DNA of 64,000 nt, from positions 17,198 to 81,197 of the forward strand of contig CACZBM010000005.1 in NCBI GenBank assembly GCA_902779445.1, given 5' to 3'. This document shows, one piece after another, positions 43,444 to 50,927 of the stretch (the first letter of the stretch is position 1; every line of letters starts with the position of its first letter). A program made the position numbers and the translations under genes. Below the pieces are notes generated by a model. The model had not been told where the DNA came from, made no database searches, and saw only the letters and a program-made list of their open reading frames with translations. Source of the DNA: an uncultured Lachnospiraceae bacterium. GTDB taxonomy: Bacteria; Bacillota; Clostridia; Lachnospirales; Lachnospiraceae.

Positions 43444-43493
43444 GCCTTCCACCACCCCCCCCCTTTAGGGGAAGGCAGACGGATGAGGGTAAG
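43444..43493. repeat. GCCTTCC...GGAAGGC ... GATGAGGG intergenic element, copy 1
   Basis: GCCTTCC (43444-43450) pairs with GGAAGGC (43470-43476) around a C-rich loop, followed by AGACGGATGAGGGTAA. The same plan, with a second stem, occurs at 52961-53010. It abuts the ferredoxin gene. Confidence 0.6.
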
Positions 43494-43505
43494 AGGTGCC
43501 AATAC

Positions 43506-43748
43506 ATGAATTTCTTCAAATGGCTCGTAAAAAAAGAAAAGTGGTCGGATAAGAGTAAAGCGGCAAGGTTTTATGCCACTGACGCCTGTGACGGGTGTAA
43601 GCTGTGTTACGATGAGTGTCCGACAGGTCATATCAAATGGATAAATGAGAGGCCAGAGTGGGAAAAGCCCTGCCTTATGTGTGCGTCATGTTCTACAGTA
43701 TGCCCTTCGGATGCCATTAAATACGGGGTTGTACCTCCCAAGGAATAA
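43506..43748 (+). CDS. 2[4Fe-4S] ferredoxin-like protein
   Basis: 80 aa. Two 4Fe-4S cluster motifs are visible: CDGCKLCYDECP (~28-39) and CLMCASCSTVCP (~56-67). The ~27-residue basic N-terminal extension and the spacing recall the C-terminal ferredoxin part of the EFR1 family, without its flavodoxin half. It probably carries electrons for an unidentified partner. AGAGGT lies nine bases before the ATG. YigZ follows after 2 bases. Confidence 0.8.
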   Translation: MNFFKWLVKKEKWSDKSKAARFYATDACDGCKLCYDECPTGHIKWINERPEWEKPCLMCASCSTVCPSDAIKYGVVPPKE

Positions 43749-43750
43749 TA

Positions 43751-44413
43751 ATGGAAAAGTATAGAACTGTTAAAAAAGATAAGGTGTTTTCCGGAGAGAT
43801 CACGGAGAAAAAGTCGAGATTCATAGGGTACTTGAGCCGCGCTGAGAGTGAAGAAGAGGCGGCGGGCTTTTTAAATGAGATCCGAAAAAAACACTATGAT
43901 GCGAGGCATAACTGCAGCGCCTATATAATCGCAGGAGAAAACGGCGCCAGAGATATCCTTCATTCTTCGGATGACGGGGAGCCCTCCGGTACTGCAGGGA
44001 AACCAATAATGGCGGTGATAGAGGGAGAAGGATTTAAGAACGTGATCCTCGTAGTTACGAGATACTTTGGGGGAACCCTTCTCGGAACCGGCGGTCTGGT
44101 AAGAGCCTACACAGATGCCGCCAAGGAAGCAGTGAAAACCGCTATGGAAGGCGGTCTTGTCACCATGGCTCCCTTCATTCCTGTTACATTTTCTTTTGAT
44201 TATCCGAAAGAGGGTGCAGTACGGCGTCTCCTTGAAAAGTACGGAGTATTTCCTGCAGACACAGAATACTCTGACAGAGTAAGATTCAGGGTAAATCTTC
44301 CGGAAGAAAATGCGGAATCCTTTAAGAACAGTATCCGGGAACTGCTGTCAGGACTGACCGACTACACGGAAGATGAGGCTTTGATGATGAAAAAAATTGA
44401 TAATCAACATTGA
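43751..44413 (+). CDS. YigZ/IMPACT family protein
   Basis: 220 aa. The N-terminal ~115 residues match the UPF0029/YigZ family: KSRFIGYLSR, HNCSAYII, SSDDGEPSGTAGKPI, and VTRYFGGTLLGTGGLVRAY. A C-terminal DUF1949-like domain follows. Family members bind nucleic acid or ribosomes; the precise role is unsettled. It starts 2 bases after the ferredoxin gene, with which it is probably co-translated. Its 3' end runs into an inverted repeat and the 33-bp repeats upstream of the ATPase pseudogene. Confidence 0.92.
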   Translation: MEKYRTVKKDKVFSGEITEKKSRFIGYLSRAESEEEAAGFLNEIRKKHYDARHNCSAYIIAGENGARDILHSSDDGEPSGTAGKPIMAVIEGEGFKNVILVVTRYFGGTLLGTGGLVRAYTDAAKEAVKTAMEGGLVTMAPFIPVTFSFDYPKEGAVRRLLEKYGVFPADTEYSDRVRFRVNLPEENAESFKNSIRELLSGLTDYTEDEALMMKKIDNQH

Positions 44414-44510
44414 AAATGATATAATATCAAAAATGTTGATGAAACATACATTTGCACATTCCAAAATGTTGATTCTACATACATTTATACATTCCAAAAT
44501 GTTGATTCGG
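44403..44510 (+). repeat. 33-bp tandem repeats with AAAATGTTGAT core
   Basis: AAAATGTTGAT starts at 44430, 44463 and 44496, a period of exactly 33 bases; the interval sequence (ACATACATTT.ACATTCC) is also repeated. An inverted copy ATCAACATT lies at 44403-44411, overlapping the yigZ end. TATAAT-like bases lie between. The array sits directly before the ATPase pseudogene and may have been its operator. Confidence 0.75.
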
Positions 44511-44519
44511 AGTAAATGC

Positions 44520-44953
44520 ATGTTAAAAAGAAAAGCAACAGAACAGATTAAATACTGGATTCAGCATAAGGACAAGAAATGCCTTGTTGTTCAGGGTGCC
44601 AGACAGACAGAAAAACATATCTGATAGAGAGATTCGCTGAAGAAAACTATGAGGAAGTAGTTGAAATTAATTTTAAGGAGATGCCTTCAGCGGATGCCTT
44701 ATACAAAAAAGGATACAGCCTTTATTTTTATAAGAATGAAACCACTAAAAAGGAATTGGATATAATCATTCAAAAAGATGGTCAGGTGATTCCAATTGAA
44801 GTAAAGGGTGGAAACAATAGAGCTAATTCATTGAATTCTGCTCTGAAGAAATATGATAATATCACCTGTGGATATAAGTTTATTGATGGAAATATAGGTG
44901 TTGATGACAATGGAGTTATAACAATGCCGCTATATATGGCGGCATTTTTCTGA
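44520..44953 (+). pseudogene. Remnant of a DUF4143-type AAA ATPase
   Basis: ATG 44520, with GGAG seven bases upstream, opens MLKRKATEQIKYWI, the usual start of this family. The Walker A glycine codon has lost one base near 44610: the frame reads GARQTEKHI then stops, while restoring one G gives QTGKTYLIERF. The second frame continues to about EINFKEMPSADAL and then jumps directly to the C-terminal part of the family (KELDIIIQKDGQVIPIEVKGG, the DUF4143 nuclease-like end). So there is both a frameshift and a large internal deletion from the usual ~400 residues. Confidence 0.8.
44923..44949 (+). terminator. Terminator overlapping the ATPase remnant 3' end
   Basis: AATGCCGC (44923-44930) pairs with GCGGCATT (44939-44946), followed by TTT to 44949. 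The hairpin also encodes the last codons (MPLYMAAFF) of the remnant. Confidence 0.7.
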
Positions 44954-44963
44954 AATCTGATAA

Positions 44964-46079
44964 TCACCTCCCTCCGGGACCACCTCCATGTCCGCCACGG
45001 CCTGAGCCGCCACGATCAGAGCTGTCGTTGGCATGGCTACCATGGTCAGAATCACCGTGATCAGGCTCTCTGTGCTCAGATCCGTTATTATCTGGTGCAT
45101 TATCATTGGGGGTGTTTCCGCCAGGATCACCGTAACTGCCTAGGTTATCTCCGGGAGGTGCCATTCCGTTGTCTGTCGGAGGATTGGTATTGCTGCCTTC
45201 AGGAGGAATGTTAACTTCACCAGCCGGTGCAGGAACTGCTTCAGGCATTGGCACTGTGTTAGCTCCCTGATCCGGGATAATACCTGGTGCGTTTGTTTCT
45301 TCTGAACCGGGATTGTTTTCGGGAACAGGGTTATTCTCTATAACAGGACTGTTACCCGGTGCCGGTCTGTTTTCGGGTGAAGGATCGTTATCAGGATTAC
45401 CGGATCCATTTTTTCCGGAATCGCGGTCTGACTTCTCTTCAGAGCTTTTATTATCGTCTTCATTACCGGATGCAGGAGCGGAACTTTCCGGATATGATTC
45501 TTCAGCCGGCAGTGAGGGAAGAATCTCTTCATTAACAGGAGTGTCCTGAATGATCACGGGACTTGATTCTTCTGTCCCGGGTTCATCTTCGTTAGCCGCT
45601 TCGGACGGTTCATTATAGTTGTTATCATAATTGTCATCTATGATCCCACTTACCATCTTTTCTACATAATCTACATTTTTTCCGGCGATATCTTTGCTGA
45701 TATCTTTTAGAAGTGTTTCGTTTTTCGGATCAGCAGTATTGATCTCCACAACTTTTCCATACACATTGACTCCCAGAGTAATGGAAGAATCAGATGAAAC
45801 GGTCACGCTTGATATGGGACAGGCATAGCTTACCATGGCACCAGAAAGTGTGATAAGTACAAGACATGCAGCCGCTGAAGAAACAAAGCGGTAAGGCAGG
45901 CGGAATGCATGGGTTTTAACGGAACCGGTAAACGGAACAATATCCGGAAGGGTTTCGGTATCAGGAAGTTCCAGTACCGTACCCTGCTCATAGCCCATAT
46001 TATCGATATAACGCATGGTACCGTCCTTCATCAGGACTGCGGCTTTATTCTCTTTTATCTGTATTACAACGGCTCTCAT
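44964..46079 (-). CDS. rsgI: RsgI-type anti-sigma factor
   Basis: 371 aa. Residues 1-~50 form the RsgI N-terminal anti-sigma domain (MRAVVIQIKENKAAVLMKDG). One membrane helix lies at ~66-86, followed by the RsgI extracytoplasmic core (SSVTVSSDSSITLGVNVYGKVV). In many RsgI proteins this core carries an Asn-Pro self-cleavage site (DINPS); here the aligned bases encode SDSS, so that site is missing. The last ~220 residues are a Pro/Asn/Gly/Glu-rich unstructured tail ending in RGGSGRGGHGGGPGG; no known carbohydrate-binding module is present. The ATG overlaps the sigI stop by one base. Confidence 0.85.
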   Translation of the reverse strand: MRAVVIQIKENKAAVLMKDGTMRYIDNMGYEQGTVLELPDTETLPDIVPFTGSVKTHAFRLPYRFVSSAAACLVLITLSGAMVSYACPISSVTVSSDSSITLGVNVYGKVVEINTADPKNETLLKDISKDIAGKNVDYVEKMVSGIIDDNYDNNYNEPSEAANEDEPGTEESSPVIIQDTPVNEEILPSLPAEESYPESSAPASGNEDDNKSSEEKSDRDSGKNGSGNPDNDPSPENRPAPGNSPVIENNPVPENNPGSEETNAPGIIPDQGANTVPMPEAVPAPAGEVNIPPEGSNTNPPTDNGMAPPGDNLGSYGDPGGNTPNDNAPDNNGSEHREPDHGDSDHGSHANDSSDRGGSGRGGHGGGPGGR

Positions 46080-46789
46080 TAATCTATAAAAGCTCCTATA
46101 TTGTCATAATCTCCGCATTTAATAAGTATGGAGGTTAAGATATATTTTCTGTGTCTGTCAAAGGTCTTCCGGTTCATGTCTGATCTTTCAAGCATTTCAG
46201 CTACGGGCAGAGACTTTTTCTTTTTGAATATCTCTGTCAGAGGAGGCGGATCAAAAAAACGCTTTATGATATTGGAACAGGCTGATTTGGTTTTCTCAGA
46301 TTTGGGAGAGCTTTGGGGAAGCTCGAAAAGATCTATTCCGTATTCACTAAGTTCCGTTTCAAGAGCTTCCAACTCATATTTCAGGCTGTTATCTGTATAT
46401 ACTGCGGTTTTTCTGCTTAATTCCTCACGAAGCTTAATATCAGCAGAGTCACGATCATAATCAATATCACCGGAAAAGGAAGACGGATCGGTTAACAGCT
46501 CCATATTTTTTCCGCTTTTCTTCATCATGTCGATAAGCCTGCTTCTTATTACAAGGGACGCATAGCTCCAGAAAGCCCCTTTTTCCTCATTATAGGAATC
46601 AAGGGCTTCGGACACGGCAAGGAGAGCAGTGGAAAATTCATCATCGCTTTCAGAAACCGTACATTTTAGTATTCTTGCAGTGAGACGGAGAATATGGGTT
46701 CGTTCTTCTGTTAGGAATTTGTTTTTTGAATCCCTGCTTTCTCCGGCAGCTGCAGCTCTTACATTTTCTTCGTACTTTTTATCCGCCAT
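46079..46789 (-). CDS. sigI: RNA polymerase sigma factor SigI
   Basis: 236 aa. The central region matches SigI region 2: DDEFSTALLAVSEALDSYNEEKGAFWSYASLVIRSRLIDMMKK (~49-91). The C-terminal helix-turn-helix region is KKSLPVAEMLERSDMNRKTFDRHRKYI. SigI factors answer to heat or, in cellulolytic clostridia, to extracellular polysaccharides through RsgI. The start at 46789 has its only Shine-Dalgarno (GGAGG) 20 bases upstream, which instead serves an overlapping 8-codon ORF. The promoter is one half of the palindrome at 46817-46902. Confidence 0.88.
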   Translation of the reverse strand: MADKKYEENVRAAAAGESRDSKNKFLTEERTHILRLTARILKCTVSESDDEFSTALLAVSEALDSYNEEKGAFWSYASLVIRSRLIDMMKKSGKNMELLTDPSSFSGDIDYDRDSADIKLREELSRKTAVYTDNSLKYELEALETELSEYGIDLFELPQSSPKSEKTKSACSNIIKRFFDPPPLTEIFKKKKSLPVAEMLERSDMNRKTFDRHRKYILTSILIKCGDYDNIGAFID

Positions 46790-46805
46790 GAATAGATTCT
46801 ATCAT
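46779..46805 (-). CDS. 8-codon upstream ORF overlapping the sigI start
   Basis: On the minus strand ATG at 46805 encodes MIESIHGG and stops at 46779-46781, inside sigI codons 3-4. The GGAGG at 46810-46814 (minus GGAGG) is 4 bases from this ATG but 20 from the sigI ATG. Translation of sigI may therefore depend on termination and re-initiation after this ORF. Confidence 0.45.
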   Translation of the reverse strand: MIESIHGG

Positions 46806-46816
46806 TTTTCCTCCAT

Positions 46817-46902
46817 CAGTAATACGAAATATTTGAAAAACATTTCGGGGTAAAAATATTTTGATATACCCCGAAATTTTTATTTTGGCCTTCGTATTAC
46901 TG
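46817..46902. promoter_or_regulatory. 86-bp palindrome forming two divergent SigI-type promoters
   Basis: Plus strand: ACCCCGAAA (46868-46876), 16 bases, CGTA (46893-46896) in TTCGTATTACTG. Minus strand: ACCCCGAAA (46851-46843), 16 bases, CGTA (46826-46823), also in TTCGTATTACTG. The two halves are symmetrical about 46859.5, with perfect 12-bp ends. ACCCC-type -35 and CGWA -10 elements are those described for SigI in Bacillus and Clostridium. One half drives sigI-rsgI and the other the secreted carbohydrate-binding protein. Confidence 0.8.
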
Positions 46903-46940
46903 TTCAGAACAAAAAAATGCTTAAATCGGAGGTAAAAGTG

Positions 46941-49754
46941 ATGAGAATAAAAAAACTGTTTATAACAATGCTTACTCTTTCGCTTCTATCCGTAAATATG
47001 CCTTTTACGGTATTTGCAGAGGAAGTGAATATCGATGAGGCCAGTGAAGATACGGATAACGAGGAAGTATCCATAGTCGAGGAAACAAGCAGTACAGAGG
47101 AATCCTCTGGAGCAGTCAGTGACAAAGAGGATGGTATAGAAGAAACAATTGACGAAACATCAGAAGAATCATTGGATGAAGTAGTCAATGAAGATGAAAC
47201 AGAAGATGAGCAGGTTTCAGAAAACGAAGCAGATGAAGAAGAAAGTGAGTCAGGATCTGTCATGCGTCTGGGAGCTTCTTCCATAAGCACAGAAGACGAG
47301 GTAACGCTCACATTTGACGGGACAACTGTTACAGCTTCTGACGGTAATGACTATGAGGCAGTTTCAGATGAGAGCGGTAATTATTATCTTACAGTTTCAG
47401 GTGGAAGCTATATTCTTAAAGGTGCTGCGGAAAACCTGTATCTGTCTGTAGGAAATAATACAGAGGCAAACTTTGTTACGGATGGACTTACAGTGAATAA
47501 CGATGGTGTATCAAGTGCCTTTATTACAGCTAAAAAAAATACAGCAGTTAGTATTACTCTGAGGGGATCATCACAAATAAATTATGGCGCAGGCTTTATT
47601 TCCCAGGGGAAAAACTCGACACTTGATATTGGCGGAAGCGGGAGTCTTACGGTAGAGAGTCCTGAAGCGGATGCAATAAAGACGAAGGGAACATTAAATA
47701 TAACGGGTGGAAATATCACCCTTACAAAATGTGAAGAAGACGGTATACAGGCAGAGGACCTGAATATTTCCGGCGGTGTCATAAACATAGATACATATTA
47801 TCTTAATGCGGCGACATCTTACTATACAAGTGGACAGTATAGAAGCGGAAGTTCTGATTCCTTTAACTATCTCTGGGAATCAGGGGATACCATTAAGTAT
47901 GAAAGGGTAAACGTGGATACCGGAAGCCATAAGGGTATAAAGGTGGGCACAAAAGCAAAAACCTACGTATTTACGGATGAGGGAGGAACCGAAGACCCGC
48001 AGGATGCAAGTGGTACCCTTAATATCAGCGGCGGAAAGATCACAATAGACACGAGAAAGAGCGGCTTAAAGGCAAATGCTCTTTCTACAACAGGATATAC
48101 TGCAACGGCCTCCGGAAAGTATATTATCGGTTCACCGGATGATGCCCTGCAGAGTAATAATGACATAGTAATAACAGGCGGGGAGATTGATCTGTATTCC
48201 GGTGATGACGGCGTTTCTGCCATGGGGACGATCGATATATCAGGTTCAGCAGAGATCAATATCTATACTGCTTATGAGGGAATCGAGGGACAGACTGTTA
48301 ATGTGGGTTCATCAGGAAGCCCGGAGATCAGTATCTGGAGCACAGATGACGGGATTAATACTTCGGGGAAAACCCTGACCTATACCTATGATACATATAG
48401 TGGGTTTGAGAATAACGAGGATACAGGCTATGTAAAGAAGTCGGTTTCATCTACCACTGGAAATAACCTCACTGTCAATGGAGGTACAGTTAAAGTTTAT
48501 ATTGATTCACAGGGAACAAAGAGTGTTTCTCTTCCTGACGGGAATCTCTCATCTCTTAAGACGGTAATATTCAGGTCGTCCGGAGACGGACTTGACTGTA
48601 ACGGTTCGCTCACCCAGAACCGGGGAGAAATATACGTATACGGGCAGTCTTCAGGTGATAATTCTCCCATTGATACCAATGACGGTTATACTTTTAATTC
48701 AGGTGCAAAAGTACTGGGTACAGGAGTGGATGGTATGAATGAATCAAAACCCGAAAGAGGTAGCGGTTCTTACCTTACATACGGAAGCAGCGAAGGAAAC
48801 ATGCCGGGAAATGGGAACGGTAATCCACCTGAAATGCCTGAAAACAGACAGATAATGAGTACTGACAGCTTAGATGAAAGCAGTACAGTGGATGAAGCTC
48901 CGTCCAACGGAGGCACACCTCCGGAGATACCTGATAACGGAAATGGCCCGGAGAACGGGGATGGTCCCGGAAACGGACAGGGTCCGGAAAATGGCGGATC
49001 ACAGGGAAATGCTTTCAGTGCCGGACAGTACTGGGTTGTAACCGATGCAAGTGGCAAAGTCATTGACTGTGGAAAGCTGGAATACTCAGGATCATTTATG
49101 GTATACGGATCCAACCTCATTGATGACGGAACTTATACGCTGCAGGTCATGGACAGTGAACCTGAGATTGGAAGCATAATAAACAAAGAGGAAATTACAG
49201 AAGCCGTAACCAATGAAGTAAAGGGAAGCTTTAGCATCGGGGATCTTAACTGTGAATATACCTATACAGCAAAGGTAAGTTATAATGGCGCTAAAATTGA
49301 CCTAAGTGATCTTAAGATCAACGGACAGGGAGCAGGCTCATCTATAAGTGGAAATGTTGTTTTTAAGAAAGTAAGATATAAGAATAATAAAAAGGCAGGC
49401 GAAGCATATGCCATTCCTGTTTTCAAAGCCGGAAAAGGCGCAGACAAAACAGTAAAGAAAGCAGTAAATGAAGCAAATAAGTACTTCAGGAAAAATCCCC
49501 TTATCTTCGATATTACTGAACGCAATCTGTCAGACATAACGATTAACGGTACCGCAGTTTACAGATCATCATCGGGAAAATGGAGATTCAACTTAAAGGC
49601 GGATACGGGTTTATCAAAACTCCAAAGAATTAAAATTAAAAGGGATTTTACCGTTGTATCAGGTTCCTACGATGAAGAAAAGGGAACTGTCATGATACAG
49701 GGTTGCGGTAACTATACAGGTACAGCAACAATCTCAGGAGTGGTAAAAAAGTAA
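46941..49754 (+). CDS. Secreted carbohydrate-binding beta-helix protein, predicted SigI target
   Basis: 937 aa from ATG 46941, with CGGAGGT nine bases upstream; an in-frame ATG at 46917 lacks a ribosome site. Signal peptide 1-27 is followed by an acidic Ser/Thr/Glu linker to ~105. Residues ~110-620 are repeats of short strands (LNISGGNITL, IDISGSAEINIYTA, LTVNGGTVKVYI) typical of a right-handed beta-helix and of the DUF4353 carbohydrate-binding family. A Gly/Asn/Pro linker (~620-700) and C-terminal beta domains follow. No cell-wall sorting signal is seen. Divergence from sigI with a matching promoter indicates SigI control. Confidence 0.8.
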   Translation: MRIKKLFITMLTLSLLSVNMPFTVFAEEVNIDEASEDTDNEEVSIVEETSSTEESSGAVSDKEDGIEETIDETSEESLDEVVNEDETEDEQVSENEADEEESESGSVMRLGASSISTEDEVTLTFDGTTVTASDGNDYEAVSDESGNYYLTVSGGSYILKGAAENLYLSVGNNTEANFVTDGLTVNNDGVSSAFITAKKNTAVSITLRGSSQINYGAGFISQGKNSTLDIGGSGSLTVESPEADAIKTKGTLNITGGNITLTKCEEDGIQAEDLNISGGVINIDTYYLNAATSYYTSGQYRSGSSDSFNYLWESGDTIKYERVNVDTGSHKGIKVGTKAKTYVFTDEGGTEDPQDASGTLNISGGKITIDTRKSGLKANALSTTGYTATASGKYIIGSPDDALQSNNDIVITGGEIDLYSGDDGVSAMGTIDISGSAEINIYTAYEGIEGQTVNVGSSGSPEISIWSTDDGINTSGKTLTYTYDTYSGFENNEDTGYVKKSVSSTTGNNLTVNGGTVKVYIDSQGTKSVSLPDGNLSSLKTVIFRSSGDGLDCNGSLTQNRGEIYVYGQSSGDNSPIDTNDGYTFNSGAKVLGTGVDGMNESKPERGSGSYLTYGSSEGNMPGNGNGNPPEMPENRQIMSTDSLDESSTVDEAPSNGGTPPEIPDNGNGPENGDGPGNGQGPENGGSQGNAFSAGQYWVVTDASGKVIDCGKLEYSGSFMVYGSNLIDDGTYTLQVMDSEPEIGSIINKEEITEAVTNEVKGSFSIGDLNCEYTYTAKVSYNGAKIDLSDLKINGQGAGSSISGNVVFKKVRYKNNKKAGEAYAIPVFKAGKGADKTVKKAVNEANKYFRKNPLIFDITERNLSDITINGTAVYRSSSGKWRFNLKADTGLSKLQRIKIKRDFTVVSGSYDEEKGTVMIQGCGNYTGTATISGVVKK

Positions 49755-49765
49755 AAGAGAAAAGT

Positions 49766-49809
49766 AATTCCCTCCCAATAAAGGGAGGGAATTGTAATTA
49801 TTTTATCTA
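49766..49809. terminator. Bidirectional terminator between the carbohydrate-binding protein and UroD genes
   Basis: AATTCCCTCCC (49766-49776) and GGGAGGGAATT (49783-49793) form a perfect 11-bp stem with a six-base loop. T-rich sequence follows on the plus side (ATTATTTTAT) and on the minus side (TTTTCTCTTTT). Confidence 0.85.
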
Positions 49810-49822
49810 TTTTGTAATTATT

Positions 49823-50833
49823 TCAGGATGCTTTGAAATCGGAAACTGCCTTGAAGAATGCTTCGATATTCTCCCAGGGTGACGTGGGAGGTATGTCACA
49901 GCCGGATGAGATCACGAAATTATCAAACTTTGAGCACTCTTTCAGTACCTCGGTTGTAGCTTTGTAAATACTGTCAGGAGTGCCGTTCCTGAATTCACTG
50001 GCGGGATCCACATTTCCCATTGCGATGCAGTTTGCAGGAATATGGCTCATCATTTCAGCCATATTGATGGCATTTCCAAAGTGGAATAATCTGCAGCCGT
50101 TATTGACGATGGTATTTATGGTACGGATGGTGGAATTTCCACAGTTATGATAAACCACCAGGAAGTTTTCTGTCTGGACTTCCTGCACGATCTTCTTCAT
50201 GTATTCGGCGGAAAACTCTTCTGCGAGATCTTCTGAGAGAAGACCTGCCAGGGGCTCTGCCACAACCACACCGTCTATACCTGTTTCTTTATAAGCATTA
50301 CAGTAAGCAATAAGGAAATCTGTAACTTTACCAAGGACTTCATGTACCATATCAGGATCATCATAGCAGTAGATCATTGCTTCGGATACGTCCATAAGTC
50401 TTCCTGCAAGGGAGAAAGGACCGATAACTCCGGCGAAAAGGGGCCTGTCAGTCACCATTTCACGGGCTTTTTTCATTGACTCGATATTATCACCTGTTCT
50501 GCCTGCGCCCACTTCGGGAACTTTCAGCGCCTCAGCTTCTTCCATGGTGCTGATGATAGAGCCGATCACGGTTGGCACATCTTCATCGGAAAATCTGATG
50601 GTGGAACCGAAAGCTTCGGCTTCCACGGACAGATCCATGTAGCTCACTGCTGCAGCTGTGTCAAAGGAATCTGCTATTATCTTTATTCCTTCTGCCTGCT
50701 TGTCACTGTCATGAACGATGTCATTTACGGTAACTCCCATTTTCTGGATGGATGGAAAGGAAAGTACCGGAAGAGCCTTCTTGTCTTTACTCGCGATCAT
50801 ATCCTCCACCCATTTATACATGTTTCTTGCCAT
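49823..50833 (-). CDS. UroD/MtaA-family corrinoid methyltransferase
   Basis: 336 aa from ATG 50833, which follows AAGGAGG; a longer frame to 50854 is not needed. The TIM-barrel shows the metal-binding pattern of methyltransferases related to uroporphyrinogen decarboxylase: VVYHNCGNST, LFHFGNAI, MGNVDP and SSGCDIPPTSP. Such enzymes move methyl groups between a substrate or coenzyme and a corrinoid protein. A corrinoid protein, its activator and a PocR regulator are adjacent, supporting that role over haem synthesis. The methyl donor is unknown; methoxylated compounds or methylamines are candidates. Confidence 0.82.
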   Translation of the reverse strand: MARNMYKWVEDMIASKDKKALPVLSFPSIQKMGVTVNDIVHDSDKQAEGIKIIADSFDTAAAVSYMDLSVEAEAFGSTIRFSDEDVPTVIGSIISTMEEAEALKVPEVGAGRTGDNIESMKKAREMVTDRPLFAGVIGPFSLAGRLMDVSEAMIYCYDDPDMVHEVLGKVTDFLIAYCNAYKETGIDGVVVAEPLAGLLSEDLAEEFSAEYMKKIVQEVQTENFLVVYHNCGNSTIRTINTIVNNGCRLFHFGNAINMAEMMSHIPANCIAMGNVDPASEFRNGTPDSIYKATTEVLKECSKFDNFVISSGCDIPPTSPWENIEAFFKAVSDFKAS

Positions 50834-50927
50834 AAAATACCTCCTTAGGTTCATAACTTGATGAGTAAAAGTATCTTATAAACAGAAGGAGGCGTTTTGT
50901 ATTAATATTTAATTCTTGGGATTTTTT

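Noticed and set aside
46904..47311. Minus-strand ORF rich in Ser/Val opposite the secreted protein start
   Set aside because: It is the complement of the acidic Glu/Asp/Ser linker and covers the other gene's signal peptide; no supporting features.
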